A DNA stretch of 64,000 nucleotides from Bacteroidales bacterium UBA7569 (GTDB lineage: Bacteria > Bacteroidota > Bacteroidia > Bacteroidales > Paludibacteraceae): positions 15,336 to 79,335 of the forward strand of contig DLLF01000005.1 in the NCBI GenBank assembly GCA_002477945.1, in the 5' to 3' direction. The notes beneath the pieces are model-generated. The model made no database searches and was not told where the DNA came from. It was given only the letters and a program-made list of their open reading frames with translations. The stretch's first letter is position 1. Every line of letters starts with the position of its first letter. Shown here piece by piece: positions 11,101-18,319 of this stretch. A program made the translations under genes and the position numbers.

Positions 11101-11719
11101 GGATGTTAATATCCTCGTACTCGATACCGAGGTGTACTCCAACACCGGCGGACAGGCTTCCAAATCGACACCTCTCGGTGCGATTGCCAAGTTTGCCGCT
11201 ATGGGTAAGCGCGTGCGCAAGAAAGACCTTGGTATGATTGCTACCACCTATGGTTATGTCTATGTGGCTCAAATCGCTATGGGTGCCGACCAGGCACAGA
11301 CCCTCAAGGCTATCCGCGAGGCTGAGGCTTATCCCGGACCGTCGCTCATCATCGCTTACGCTCCGTGTATCAACCACGGTCTGAAAGCCGGTATGGGCAA
11401 GAGCCAGGCTGAGGAGGCGAAAGCCGTTGAATGTGGTTACTGGCACTTGTGGCGTTACAACCCCGAGTTGGAGAACGAGGGCAAGAATCCGTTCTCGCTT
11501 GACTCGAAGGAGCCGCAGTGGGATAAGTTCGAAGACTACCTGAAGGGCGAGGTGCGTTTCGCTTCGGTGATGAAGCAGTACCCGACCGAGGCTGCCGACC
11601 TGTTCCGCGCTGCGCGCGACAACGCACAGTGGCGTTACCGCTCTTACCAGCGTATGCTCCAAACCTCTTGGCAACCCTTTAACGAGGAGTCGGAAGACAA
11701 ATCCGCGCAGAGCAAGTAA
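8132..11719 (+). CDS. nifJ: Pyruvate:ferredoxin (flavodoxin) oxidoreductase
   Basis: This 1,195-residue homodimeric-type enzyme oxidatively decarboxylates pyruvate to acetyl-CoA with ferredoxin or flavodoxin as electron acceptor, in the cytoplasm. All expected domains are fused in one chain. The N-terminal pyrimidine-binding domain carries YPITPSSPMAE. Two 4Fe-4S motifs follow, CIECNKC at about residue 693 and CLGCGNC at about 748. A third cluster-associated CSGCGETP lies near residue 820. The thiamine-diphosphate site is GGDGASYDIG near 970, followed by NTGGQASKSTP. The length equals the usual family size. Codon use looks strongly biased, as expected of a highly expressed central anaerobic enzyme. 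A terminator follows. Confidence 0.97.
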   Translation: MKEKKFMTCDGNAAAAHIAYMFTEVAAIYPITPSSPMAENVDEWAAAGRKNMFGETVMVQEMQSEGGAAGAVHGALNAGALTTTFTASQGLLLMIPNMYKIAGELIPTVFHVSARTLASHVLCIFGDHQDVMACRQTGFAMLAEGSVQEVMDLAGVAHLSTIKSRVPFLNFFDGFRTSHEYQKIEVVDMEDLRPLVDMEALQEFRERALSPMHPVMKGMAENPDVFFTHRESCNSYYDAVADIVSDYMDKVSEITGRKYRPFNYYGAADAENIIICMGSACEAIREVIDYEAAKGNNKLGMINVHLYRPFSLKYLKEALPASVKRICVLDRTKEPGANGEPLYLDVKDALDELGLNNILVVGGRYGLGSNDTTPAQMLAVYENLALPCPKNHFTVGINDDVTFTSLPVGEEIAMGGKGMFQAKFYGLGADGTVGANKNSVKIIGDTTDKYCQAYFSYDSKKSGGFTCSHLRFGDEPIHSTYLVTTPNFVACHVQAYLHMYDVTRGLQKGGTFLLNTIWEGEELAKNLPNKVKKYFADNNIKVYYINATKIAQEIGLGNRTNTILQSAFFRITGVIPVEKAVEEMKHFIVKSYGKKGEDVVNKNYAAVDRGGEYHLLDIDPAWSNLDINADVVKPTDGDDFINNVVRPINGQDGDLLPVSAFKGIEDGTWPSGTAKYEKRGVSAFVPVWNADNCIECNKCAYVCPHACIRPFVADDEEVKGINGATREMKTPAALKGMHFRMQVGVMDCLGCGNCVDVCPGNPKLGKALTMVPLEGQEAEAANWNYCVENVKSKQHLVDIQSNVKNSQFATPLFEFSGACSGCGETPYLKLISQLFGDREIAANATGCTSIYSGSVPSTPYTTNDKGHGPAWSNSLFEDFCEYGLGMQIAHRKMRERLASLMTKAQECTCCSDELKAMFKEWLENQQSAEVTKRLYEPMVAAMEACGCDTCKEILKYKDHIVKRSQWIIGGDGASYDIGYGGLDHVIASGEDVNILVLDTEVYSNTGGQASKSTPLGAIAKFAAMGKRVRKKDLGMIATTYGYVYVAQIAMGADQAQTLKAIREAEAYPGPSLIIAYAPCINHGLKAGMGKSQAEEAKAVECGYWHLWRYNPELENEGKNPFSLDSKEPQWDKFEDYLKGEVRFASVMKQYPTEAADLFRAARDNAQWRYRSYQRMLQTSWQPFNEESEDKSAQSK

Positions 11720-11812
11720 GGTGATACAGTAACTCCATTGTGGGGACGTGAAGCCTAAGGCTGGTACAAAGCACTAAGTGCTTTAGCGATATGAAAGCCG
11801 CTCAATGGTACC

Positions 11813-11855
11813 AAAAAGAGACTGCCTGACAAATGGTATCAGGCAGTCTCTTTTT
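11813..11855. terminator. Bidirectional terminator between nifJ and fprA
   Basis: A 17-bp inverted repeat, AAAAAGAGACTGCCTGA and its complement, surrounds a 9-base loop. The A run on the left and the T run on the right allow termination from both strands, which fits the convergent genes. Confidence 0.9.
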
Positions 11856-11911
11856 GTATGGAACACAGCCAATAGACCTAATCTTGGTTGTGTTGTGAAT
11901 ATGCTTACTTT

Positions 11912-12028
11912 TTATTTCTCTAAGGAAACATCACTCTCAACGGTCTTTGTATAGGGAGTTTCTACCGACTTGATGGGCTCGCCGTTGGGGTTGCAGAAAC
12001 TCAATGATGGTTGCACGTGCTGCCACAT
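11912..12028 (-). CDS. Possible small ORF or gene remnant downstream of fprA
   Basis: A 38-codon frame starting MWQHVQPSLSF and ending in VSLEK lies between fprA and its terminator, in the same direction. Its codon choice (AAC CCC AAC GGC GAG CCC ATC) resembles real genes in this window rather than the AT-rich DNA around it. The frame is open for about 20 more codons upstream without an ATG. No family is recognised. It could be a small protein co-transcribed with fprA or the tail of a decayed gene. Confidence is low because chance frames of this size are common. Confidence 0.25.
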   Translation of the reverse strand: MWQHVQPSLSFCNPNGEPIKSVETPYTKTVESDVSLEK

Positions 12029-12109
12029 ATTTTCTAATATACGCAAGTTATGCAATGGTTTTTGCACTTTAATACAAATATCTCGTTAAATTTTGTGTAT
12101 AGTCAATCC

Positions 12110-13264
12110 TTAATCCTGTAACAGATGTTCCGCCAATGCCTCCAAGGCGGGCATATCGGTCGGCTTGAGCGTACTGCGGATAGATACAATAGGTTCCACA
12201 ATCGTGATGTCTTTCATCTGTTCCAGCATACTGCGCATTATGCGTGCAGCCTGTGGTGCCCAACTGCCGTTCTCCACCAATCCTACACGACGCGACTGGT
12301 AGGTCTTCAGTTGCAGTTTGTGCAGAAAATTATGCATCGGTGGGAATATATCCGCATCGTATGTTGAGCAGCACACTGCCATTCGGCTCATACGGAATGC
12401 ATCCTCTACCGCCTCTGCCATATCGTCTCGGCTCAGGTCGGTTACCGCCACTTTCTTGGCTCCTTTCTGCTTGAGTATCTCGGCTAATTGTAGTGCCGCC
12501 TTGCGCGTATTGCCGTGTATCGATGCATATGCCACCAGTACCCCGTCTGTCTCGGGCTGATAGCTGCTCCATATCGTATAGAGTCGCACCGCCTCTTGCA
12601 TTTTTTCGCCCTCCAATATAGGTCCGTGCAATGGTGCAATCGTCTGTATATCAAGCATAGAAGCGGCTTTCAGTACGTTTGCTACGGGGCGTCCGTACTT
12701 GCCGCAGATATTGAAGTAGTATCGCCGTGCCTCGCAAGCCCAATCGTCTGGATCCGCATCATACATACCAAACTTGCCGAAACCATCTGCCGAGAACAGC
12801 ACTTTCTGTTCGGGAACATACGTCATCAGCACTTCCGGCCAATGTACCATCGGAGCGGCAATAAACGATAGCGTCATGCCGCCTAAATCCAGCGTGTCTC
12901 CGCCTTTTACCTCTTTGGTATTTGTGGCATTGATACCGAACTGCGGCAGCATCTGCAGGGCAATCTTGGAGCCAACCAATGTTGTATTCGGATAAGTCGT
13001 AAGAAAGGCGTTGATAGAACCGCTATGGTCGGGTTCCATGTGCTGAATAATCAGATATTCCGGCTTTCTGCCGTTCAACGCTGCGGTTAATTTATTCAGC
13101 CATTCGTCCGTCTTGCGCGGGTCAACAGTGTCCATAATGGTTACTTTCTCCGATAGGAGCAGATAACTGTTATAGCACATACCCGCAGGCAGTGCATATT
13201 GGCTTTCAAATAAGTCCAAGTCGGCATCATCGCAGCCGATATATTTGATAACTTCTGTATTCAT
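12110..13264 (-). CDS. fprA: Flavodiiron protein (oxygen/nitric oxide reductase)
   Basis: This 384-residue cytoplasmic enzyme reduces dioxygen to water or NO to N2O using reduced flavin. The N-terminal metallo-beta-lactamase domain has HMEPDH at residues 75-80, giving the diiron ligands H, E and D, then a later H in PMVHWPE and in APLHGP. The C-terminal half is a flavodoxin domain starting near GVLVAYASIHGNT, which binds FMN. The start at 13264 (MNTEVIKYIG) fits family proteins. Further upstream in-frame sequence overlaps the leader ORF and is unlike the family. The role is oxygen defence in an anaerobe, consistent with the oxygen-sensitive NifJ next door. Confidence 0.95.
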   Translation of the reverse strand: MNTEVIKYIGCDDADLDLFESQYALPAGMCYNSYLLLSEKVTIMDTVDPRKTDEWLNKLTAALNGRKPEYLIIQHMEPDHSGSINAFLTTYPNTTLVGSKIALQMLPQFGINATNTKEVKGGDTLDLGGMTLSFIAAPMVHWPEVLMTYVPEQKVLFSADGFGKFGMYDADPDDWACEARRYYFNICGKYGRPVANVLKAASMLDIQTIAPLHGPILEGEKMQEAVRLYTIWSSYQPETDGVLVAYASIHGNTRKAALQLAEILKQKGAKKVAVTDLSRDDMAEAVEDAFRMSRMAVCCSTYDADIFPPMHNFLHKLQLKTYQSRRVGLVENGSWAPQAARIMRSMLEQMKDITIVEPIVSIRSTLKPTDMPALEALAEHLLQD

Positions 13265-13265
13265 A

Positions 13266-13379
13266 TCAAAGTAAATTGGTATCCATACACACCTCCAACA
13301 AACGGCACTCCCCGTCGGTCGGAGTAAGAATAATATCATTCAAGCACGCAGGCAAAAGCACAGCCTCGTCTTTGTGCAT
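13266..13379 (-). CDS. Short leader ORF directly upstream of fprA
   Basis: A 37-codon frame (MHKDEAVLLPACLND at its start, ending CMDTNLL) begins about 28 bases after the promoter -7 element. Its TGA stop ends one base before the fprA ATG. The arrangement suggests translational coupling of fprA to this peptide. It contains two cysteines, but no known family is recognised. It is either a genuine small protein or a regulatory leader peptide. No sequence comparison was possible, so this remains a positional inference. Confidence 0.4.
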   Translation of the reverse strand: MHKDEAVLLPACLNDIILTPTDGECRLLEVCMDTNLL

Positions 13380-13406
13380 TATATTTCTCTTGATTCATTC
13401 TATCAA

Positions 13407-13438
13407 CAAAGGTATCATCTTTTTTCAATATATGCAAA
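13407..13438 (-). promoter_or_regulatory. Promoter of the leader ORF and fprA
   Basis: Read on the minus strand, TTTG (complement of 13435-13438) is followed after 20 bases by TACCTTTG (complement of 13407-13414). This is a full match to the Bacteroidota consensus. Confidence 0.7.
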
Positions 13439-13537
13439 TTGTCGGATTGTTCGCCAGAGCAACCGCATCAAAATGAATCATACAGAATAGTTGTAGTTCT
13501 CTTATGCAAAGACCATGCAGAGAGCAGATGAAAACTA

Positions 13538-13945
13538 TGCGTGTCAGCGGATCTGTTACTTTCGGCATTGTGTCGCGTGTCTTTTTTTGCTCCCGACGTT
13601 CCGCTGGTGACTTTTCTTTGGCTTCTTGTCTTTTGGTTAGGCAAAAGAGAGGTATATGAAATTATATTTCTTATGGTTTTGTGCGGTTGCCCTGGCAAAT
13701 AATAGTTGAAAGACCCGTTGGCGGAATTATTTTGAAAAACGGGTGTCAGCGGATCAGTTCCTTCCGGCATTGTGTCGGGTGTCAAAAATGGAGCGAGAAT
13801 TTCGAAAAGCGGAGATACTGTTTGAGCGTAGCGAGTTTTGTCTCCGCCGAAATTCGAGCGACTTGTATTTTTGGCAACGCCCGACACACAGCCGGTGACT
13901 TTTCTTTGGTTTCTTTTCTTTTGGTCATGCAAAAGAAAAGAAAGG
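13538..13945. repeat. Degenerate direct repeats, family III
   Basis: Two related segments, at about 13538-13660 and 13743-13945, both begin GTGTCAGCGGATC, continue CGGCATTGTGTCG, and end with CTTTTCTTTGG and a CTTTTG...CAAAAG hairpin. A shorter fragment of the hairpin recurs near 14503-14530. The segments create a chance open frame on the minus strand that I do not call a gene. The 13440-14660 stretch otherwise contains only repeat fragments and no supported gene. Confidence 0.55.
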
Positions 13946-14192
13946 AGTATGCATAAGATACCTAATTATAATTTATATTGTATGAATTCCATTTAATGAG
14001 TAAACTTAATTCCGCCAACGGGTTTGAAAGACTATTCCGTTCCATTCGTCCAATATGCCTGATTCTCATAGAATGTCTCGATAAAATAGAACATCTATAA
14101 CCAAAATGCCTCTCGACTTCTTTTCTTTGGGGCAGGCATAGTTTGCCCGCCGTTGCACCTATAATGGAAACAAGTGAAGTGTTTGTTTTGCC

Positions 14193-14316
14193 TTAGCCGA
14201 CCTCAAGCCGACCTGAAGCACCCCTCAACGAGAGATGAAGGCGAAATCGTCAAGACAAAATCGTACATCGTAAATTGTCAAATCGTAAATCTCTTGTCCC
14301 CTCAACGAGAGATGAA
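14193..14316 (+). repeat. Intergenic repeat family I, copies b and b2
   Basis: Copy b (14193-14239) shares its ends with copy a at 6633-6679. A partial copy (14298-14316) repeats only CCCCTCAACGAGAGATGAA. Between them lies an ATCGTACATCGTAAAT segment (about 14258-14290) that recurs inverted at 32521-32554, again next to a family I copy. Confidence 0.6.
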
Positions 14317-14717
14317 GGATAAATAGTCTCACTTCCTGAAACTTCTCGATGGAAAGGGACATCTATTCTAAGTCATATACGTGGGGGCGCAAGTATGTTG
14401 CTTTGGGGATGGTGCTGGTGTGTCAATAATGGAGTGATGCGACCCATAGAACGCCTTGGGCAAATAGAACGTCTATGACAACCCGACCATCGGCGTTGCT
14501 TTTCTTTTGTTCAAGCATAAGAAAAGAAGGAACTATTGCTTATGACACATTGTTTTGTCAAGTTTCTGCGCATTTCAACCAATTGGCGGAATAGAATCCG
14601 TTGTTCTTCTGGTCAATAGGTTAATTCCCTTTGTTGGAGGTACTTGGTTCTTCTTTGAATCTCTATGGTGCTATTTCTTATGGTGCCGGTGCGCTTGTCC
14701 TGGTCGAAAAAACTTCA

Positions 14718-14749
14718 TTTGCAGGTTCCAAAATTCCGATGTATCTTTG
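14718..14749 (+). promoter_or_regulatory. Promoter of the membrane AraC-type regulator
   Basis: TTTG at 14718-14721 and TATCTTTG at 14742-14749 are separated by 20 bases. The element lies downstream of the most upstream in-frame ATG, which supports the start at 14788. Confidence 0.7.
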
Positions 14750-14787
14750 TCTCGGATAAGAAACTTCCAAACACACAACGCAGGCGT

Positions 14788-15945
14788 ATGCTTAACGTGC
14801 TATCCATAGAAGAAGTGGTTTCCACGTCCTTGTTGGGGATTCATATTATTGTGCAGTCCGTTGCTGCGGTCATTATGTTTGCCAAACATAGCAAGCAGAA
14901 CGACCGTTCTCGCCTTTTCATTGCGCTGTTTTTTCTTACATCGGCTGTTGCTGCTCTTGGAGAAGTGATTATTGCATTGTGTGATCCTGCCTATGCCAAT
15001 GGTTTCTTGTTGTTGGATCCAACGGTCATTTTGTGCGGGTTCGCCATCTTTTTTCTGCTTCTGCTCTATCCTGTCGAAGTCTTGCGTCCCAATTGGTTGA
15101 ATGGGAAACGGGTGCTGCTGATGCTCTCGCCGTGGATAATTCTTGCTGTAACGCTCATCGTTTGGCAGCATCTCCATATCCGCCTCTTGCATTCTGTTTC
15201 CGAAGTTCTTGCCTATATAAGCGAACCCAACGTCTGGTTGCGGGTTCTGCTGACCTTTATCTATATCCCTTATGGAATTTGGCTCTTGGTCATGCAACAC
15301 AACTGGCAGAACAGTAGTGCTCCGTTGCCGTGGATTCGTGCCGTTGTCTGCATCACATTGTGTATGACTGTTACCTATTTTGCAGGACAGGGTTTGCGGA
15401 TCTTTTGGGCAAATGTGATGCATGAAGTGCTGTATATGGCGGTAACCGCCCTTGTTTTGTATGTCGAACTTGCCATACGCCTTCGCGTGCCGGATAGTAT
15501 GGTGTCCGCTAACTACACTCCGCCGGTGGTGGAACTCAATTTCCCGCAAGAAACTTCTTCGGTGGCAGGAACCGAGGAAGAAACCTCTGTTGTTATCACG
15601 GAGACAGCAAATCGTATTGCTATGGCTATGAAGGATCCGGATGTGTGGCAAAATCCTGAACTGTCGCAAGCCGATCTCATACGGATAGTAGGAACCAATA
15701 GGCGTTATTGCCAGTTGGCTATACATGCATTGGGATACAATAGTTATCCCGAAATGATTAACTCACGGCGCGTGGAGTACATACAAGATAGCCTTCGGGC
15801 AAATCCTGAACAGAACATACAAAACCTGTTCTATGAGGCTGGCTATCGTTCCCGCACCAGTGCTTGGCGCAATTTTACGGCGATCACAGGCTGCTCTCCG
15901 TCCGATTTTACCACTTCCCGAAAAGAAACAGAATATGCCGGATAG
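14788..15945 (+). CDS. Membrane-embedded AraC-family transcriptional regulator
   Basis: The start at 14788 (MLNVLSIEEVV) gives 385 residues. Roughly the first 235 residues contain seven hydrophobic stretches, for example GFAIFFLLLLYPVEVL and WIILAVTLIVW, so the N-terminal half is membrane-spanning. After an acidic linker, the last 110 residues form an AraC-type double helix-turn-helix: SQADLIRIVGTNRRY, then EMINSRRVEYIQD and IQNLFYEAGYRSRTSAWRNF. It probably senses a signal in or through the inner membrane and binds DNA from the cytoplasmic face. The immediate downstream gene encodes a small outer-membrane barrel with its own promoter and may be a target, although nothing in the sequence proves that. 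Confidence 0.85.
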   Translation: MLNVLSIEEVVSTSLLGIHIIVQSVAAVIMFAKHSKQNDRSRLFIALFFLTSAVAALGEVIIALCDPAYANGFLLLDPTVILCGFAIFFLLLLYPVEVLRPNWLNGKRVLLMLSPWIILAVTLIVWQHLHIRLLHSVSEVLAYISEPNVWLRVLLTFIYIPYGIWLLVMQHNWQNSSAPLPWIRAVVCITLCMTVTYFAGQGLRIFWANVMHEVLYMAVTALVLYVELAIRLRVPDSMVSANYTPPVVELNFPQETSSVAGTEEETSVVITETANRIAMAMKDPDVWQNPELSQADLIRIVGTNRRYCQLAIHALGYNSYPEMINSRRVEYIQDSLRANPEQNIQNLFYEAGYRSRTSAWRNFTAITGCSPSDFTTSRKETEYAG

Positions 15946-16023
15946 TCTCTGTCCATAGGCTCTTTTTCCTTTTTGAAACACGTTTTTTGCACAATTGGAA
16001 CAAATAATCCCGATTATTTGTTG

Positions 16024-16031
16024 TACCTTTG
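16024..16031 (+). promoter_or_regulatory. Promoter -7 element of the small barrel gene
   Basis: TACCTTTG matches TAnnTTTG. No clear TTTG is found at the usual upstream distance. The transcript would have a leader of about 130 bases before the ATG at 16169. Confidence 0.5.
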
Positions 16032-16168
16032 TACCGCATTTGAGGGGGAAAGTTGGTCGGAACGAAGGTCGGGAGGCATCGGTCAGAGAACTCTGGTCAT
16101 GGAGATGGAGAGCGTGTGGCAAAAAGATGTATGGGAAGATAATAAAAAACAACTTAAATAATTACATT

Positions 16169-16660
16169 ATGAAGAAAAGTTTATTCTTGGCTGCCGTTAT
16201 GGTAGTTTTGGGTGCTGCAACAGCAGTTGCACAACCTCGTGCAGTTGGTGTTAACCTTGGTTATGGTGCTTCGATTTCCTATCAACACAACCTCGGTGCT
16301 GCCAACATGATTGACTTGGCGGTAGAATTCCCCGGTTTTATGTGGGGTATTGGTGCTACTTGTACCTATGATTGGATCAACCCCTTTGGTACTCAGATCC
16401 CTTGGAATCACAAAGGTGAGTGGAATTGGGCAATGGGTGTCGGTGCCGGTGCCGGTTTCTGGTGGACAGGTATGGGTTATGCTGGTGTTGTGGGACACGT
16501 AGGTGTGGCTTACGATTTCTGGTTCCCGTTGGAGTTGTCGCTTGACTATCGCCCCAACATTGGTTTATGGTTCGGAGATCATGGCGATACTGATCATCCT
16601 GTAGGTTTCTATAGCGAGGGCTTCTATGGCGTTTCCCTGGGTGTACGCTACAAATTCTAA
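16169..16660 (+). CDS. Small outer-membrane beta-barrel protein
   Basis: This 163-residue protein has a clean signal peptide (MKKSLFLAAVMVV, ending at AVAQ) followed by Gly/Trp/Tyr-rich amphipathic strands. It ends with GVSLGVRYKF, a C-terminal aromatic strand typical of outer-membrane barrels. About eight short strands are possible, so it is a small closed barrel rather than a large porin. The longer upstream frame from 15995 lacks a signal peptide and overlaps the promoter, so 16169 was chosen. It sits after the membrane AraC regulator and before a terminator. The function is unknown. Confidence 0.75.
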   Translation: MKKSLFLAAVMVVLGAATAVAQPRAVGVNLGYGASISYQHNLGAANMIDLAVEFPGFMWGIGATCTYDWINPFGTQIPWNHKGEWNWAMGVGAGAGFWWTGMGYAGVVGHVGVAYDFWFPLELSLDYRPNIGLWFGDHGDTDHPVGFYSEGFYGVSLGVRYKF

Positions 16661-16702
16661 GGCAGAACAAAGATTTGGTAGTATAGTAACTGCTAAACAA
16701 TA

Positions 16703-16746
16703 AGAGACCGCAGATGCCGTTCAGGCTCTGCGGTCTCTCTGTTTTT
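16703..16746. terminator. Terminator between the small barrel gene and rimM
   Basis: AGAGACCGCAGA pairs perfectly with TCTGCGGTCTCT across a 12-base loop, followed by GTTTTTTC. It can serve both converging genes. The pyrimidine-rich 16746-16879 stretch holds nothing further I can name. Confidence 0.85.
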
Positions 16747-16879
16747 TCTTTCTTTTCTCTCTGCAGTCTCTTTGTCTTCTTTTTGTTTCCTCTTTGTTTC
16801 GGAACTCTTTCCTTGCTTTTTCCGAGTGTGTCCCCTCTGTTTGCTGGGGGCGCATGAGTGCTTTCCGGCAATACTCCTG

Positions 16880-17386
16880 TCAGCAGAGTCCTTCCGGCAA
16901 CGATACGTATAGGATTCGTCTTTCTTCGTCTATACCGGTGACGAAATCTTCATGGGCGGGTATGAGCGTTCCGTCCTCCAATTGCCAAAGCACATTGAGC
17001 GTGCTGTCGTCTGTATCAACAATGCGCCCCAACTCACCTTTTCGGGCATCTACCAAAAGGAATCCTTCTACGTCTTGCTGCGCCTTATCTGTGTCCGACA
17101 GGTCGTTCGGTAGGGAAGAACGCAGCACGTAGAGTCCTGCCCCGCATAGTCGTTGCGATTGTCTCTCGTCTTCTATACCTTCCAATTTCAGTATCAAACC
17201 GTCTTCTCCGCGGTATCTGCTTTCTTCCACGTAGAAAGGTACCAATATGTTATCGCATTGCAAGACAACAAAGTCCGAGTCGGAACTTTCCCACAGGTCA
17301 TTCTCTACTATACACAATACCTCTCCCTTCGCACCATGGGTTTTGCGTACTCTGCCAATCCGTATTACATCGTCGGAACGTATCAT
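16880..17386 (-). CDS. rimM: 16S rRNA processing protein RimM
   Basis: This 168-residue protein binds ribosomal protein S19 and assists maturation of the 30S head. The N-terminal RimM barrel carries RIGRVRKTHGAKGEV, and the C-terminal PRC-like barrel carries the pattern DTDDSTLNVLWQ and ending LIPAHEDFV. The ATG at 17386 is five bases after the preceding gene; a TTG at 17395 overlaps it and is an alternative. It is the last gene of the seven-member operon of envelope and housekeeping genes reading leftwards from 23327. Confidence 0.93.
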   Translation of the reverse strand: MIRSDDVIRIGRVRKTHGAKGEVLCIVENDLWESSDSDFVVLQCDNILVPFYVEESRYRGEDGLILKLEGIEDERQSQRLCGAGLYVLRSSLPNDLSDTDKAQQDVEGFLLVDARKGELGRIVDTDDSTLNVLWQLEDGTLIPAHEDFVTGIDEERRILYVSLPEGLC

Positions 17387-17391
17387 ACTTG

Positions 17392-17838
17392 TCAATTGCT
17401 TGTTATGGTGAGATAACCGTTGTTATAGTTGGCGGTGTATTGTTTCAATGCCTCACGTGCTATTCCTTTTGTAGGCACGGCAAGCCCGAAACTCAAGTCG
17501 TACATCTCGCCGCACAGAGGACACACGGCAAACATACCGTCCATCTCAACGCCCTCCTCCCTGTCCAGACAACGGGGGCAGGCCAAGTCGTAAGCATGGT
17601 ATTGGGCATCCATCGCAATGAAAATGAGCAGTCCTGCATAGCCCACCGCCTCGGTCGGGTAGCGCGGTTGCTCGAAGACGAGATATTCTCCTGTGGCTGT
17701 CGGCTGGAAGTGGGGGTACTCTGCCAGTATGTTGATGCGCATACCCACGGGATAGGCAGGAACACTGCTGCGGTAGGTGGTATCCTTGCAACCAAACAAC
17801 AGGAAACACACTATGAGGTAGAGACACGTGCGTTTCAA
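17392..17838 (-). CDS. Rieske-like lipoprotein with a four-cysteine metal site
   Basis: This 148-residue protein starts with a lipoprotein signal (FLLFGC). The C-terminal half follows the Rieske layout, YDLACPRC, 15 residues, then CPLCGEMYDL, followed by G.AV.TKGIA..AL..Y. In a true Rieske centre each pair is C-x-H and C-x-x-H, whereas here the ligands are C-x2-C and C-x2-C. The site may bind zinc or a rubredoxin-like iron rather than a 2Fe-2S Rieske cluster. The start is TTG, overlapping the FKBP gene stop (TTGA), so the two are translationally coupled. It is probably anchored in an envelope membrane. Confidence 0.7.
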   Translation of the reverse strand: MKRTCLYLIVCFLLFGCKDTTYRSSVPAYPVGMRINILAEYPHFQPTATGEYLVFEQPRYPTEAVGYAGLLIFIAMDAQYHAYDLACPRCLDREEGVEMDGMFAVCPLCGEMYDLSFGLAVPTKGIAREALKQYTANYNNGYLTITSN

Positions 17839-18311
17839 TTCTCTATGATGCTTGAGAGGTGTACTTCAAAGATTAGCGTGGAGTAGGGCGGAATATAGGA
17901 TGACGATCCCTCCGTTCCCGTTGCCTCGCTTCCGTATCCCAATGCGGCGGGGATATAGAATACGGCGTCACCTCCTACGTGCATGAACGAAAGCCCTTCC
18001 CGGAATCCTTCCACCAAGTTGGCGACGGACAATGTAGCCGAGCCTTCCTCAAAGACGACTCCGTTAATCAGTTTCCCTTCGTAGTCGATAGCCACGGTTG
18101 CCGATTGGCTCGGTTTGGCATCGTAAGGGTTGCCTTCGTAGAGTATGGTGTATTGCAGTCCGCTGCCTGACGGCGACAAGTTGACATTCTCTTTTTTGGC
18201 ATTCTTGGTCAGCCACATCTCGTTCTGTAGTTTCCAGTCTATCCAATTGTCCTGTTTGCAAGAGGAAAGGAGTAAGATTACTGCAAGGAGCAGTCCTGTT
18301 TTTGTCTTCAT
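17835..18311 (-). CDS. FKBP-type peptidyl-prolyl isomerase lipoprotein
   Basis: The start at 18311 gives 158 residues with a lipoprotein signal peptide ending LLLSSC. The remainder is an FKBP domain with VAIDYEGKLINGVVFE, then VEGFREGLSFM, FYIPAALGYG and a closing LIFEVHL strand. It would catalyse proline isomerisation in periplasmic or outer-membrane protein folding. An earlier in-frame ATG at 18335 would overlap the EnvC-like gene and place residues before the signal peptide. The neighbours are all envelope proteins. The gene overlaps the next by four bases. Confidence 0.9.
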   Translation of the reverse strand: MKTKTGLLLAVILLLSSCKQDNWIDWKLQNEMWLTKNAKKENVNLSPSGSGLQYTILYEGNPYDAKPSQSATVAIDYEGKLINGVVFEEGSATLSVANLVEGFREGLSFMHVGGDAVFYIPAALGYGSEATGTEGSSSYIPPYSTLIFEVHLSSIIEN

Positions 18312-18319
18312 AAGTCTGT

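Noticed and set aside
8096..11674. A very long open frame (about 1,190 codons) on the minus strand opposite nifJ.
   Set aside because: It is the antisense of a strongly codon-biased gene. Its translation is rich in L, V, H and R without domains, and nifJ on the plus strand is certain.
13468..13932. A 154-codon minus-strand frame in the repeat island with internal QRKVT repeats.
   Set aside because: It is produced by two copies of repeat family III; the peptide repeats mirror the DNA repeats, and no promoter or ribosome site is visible.
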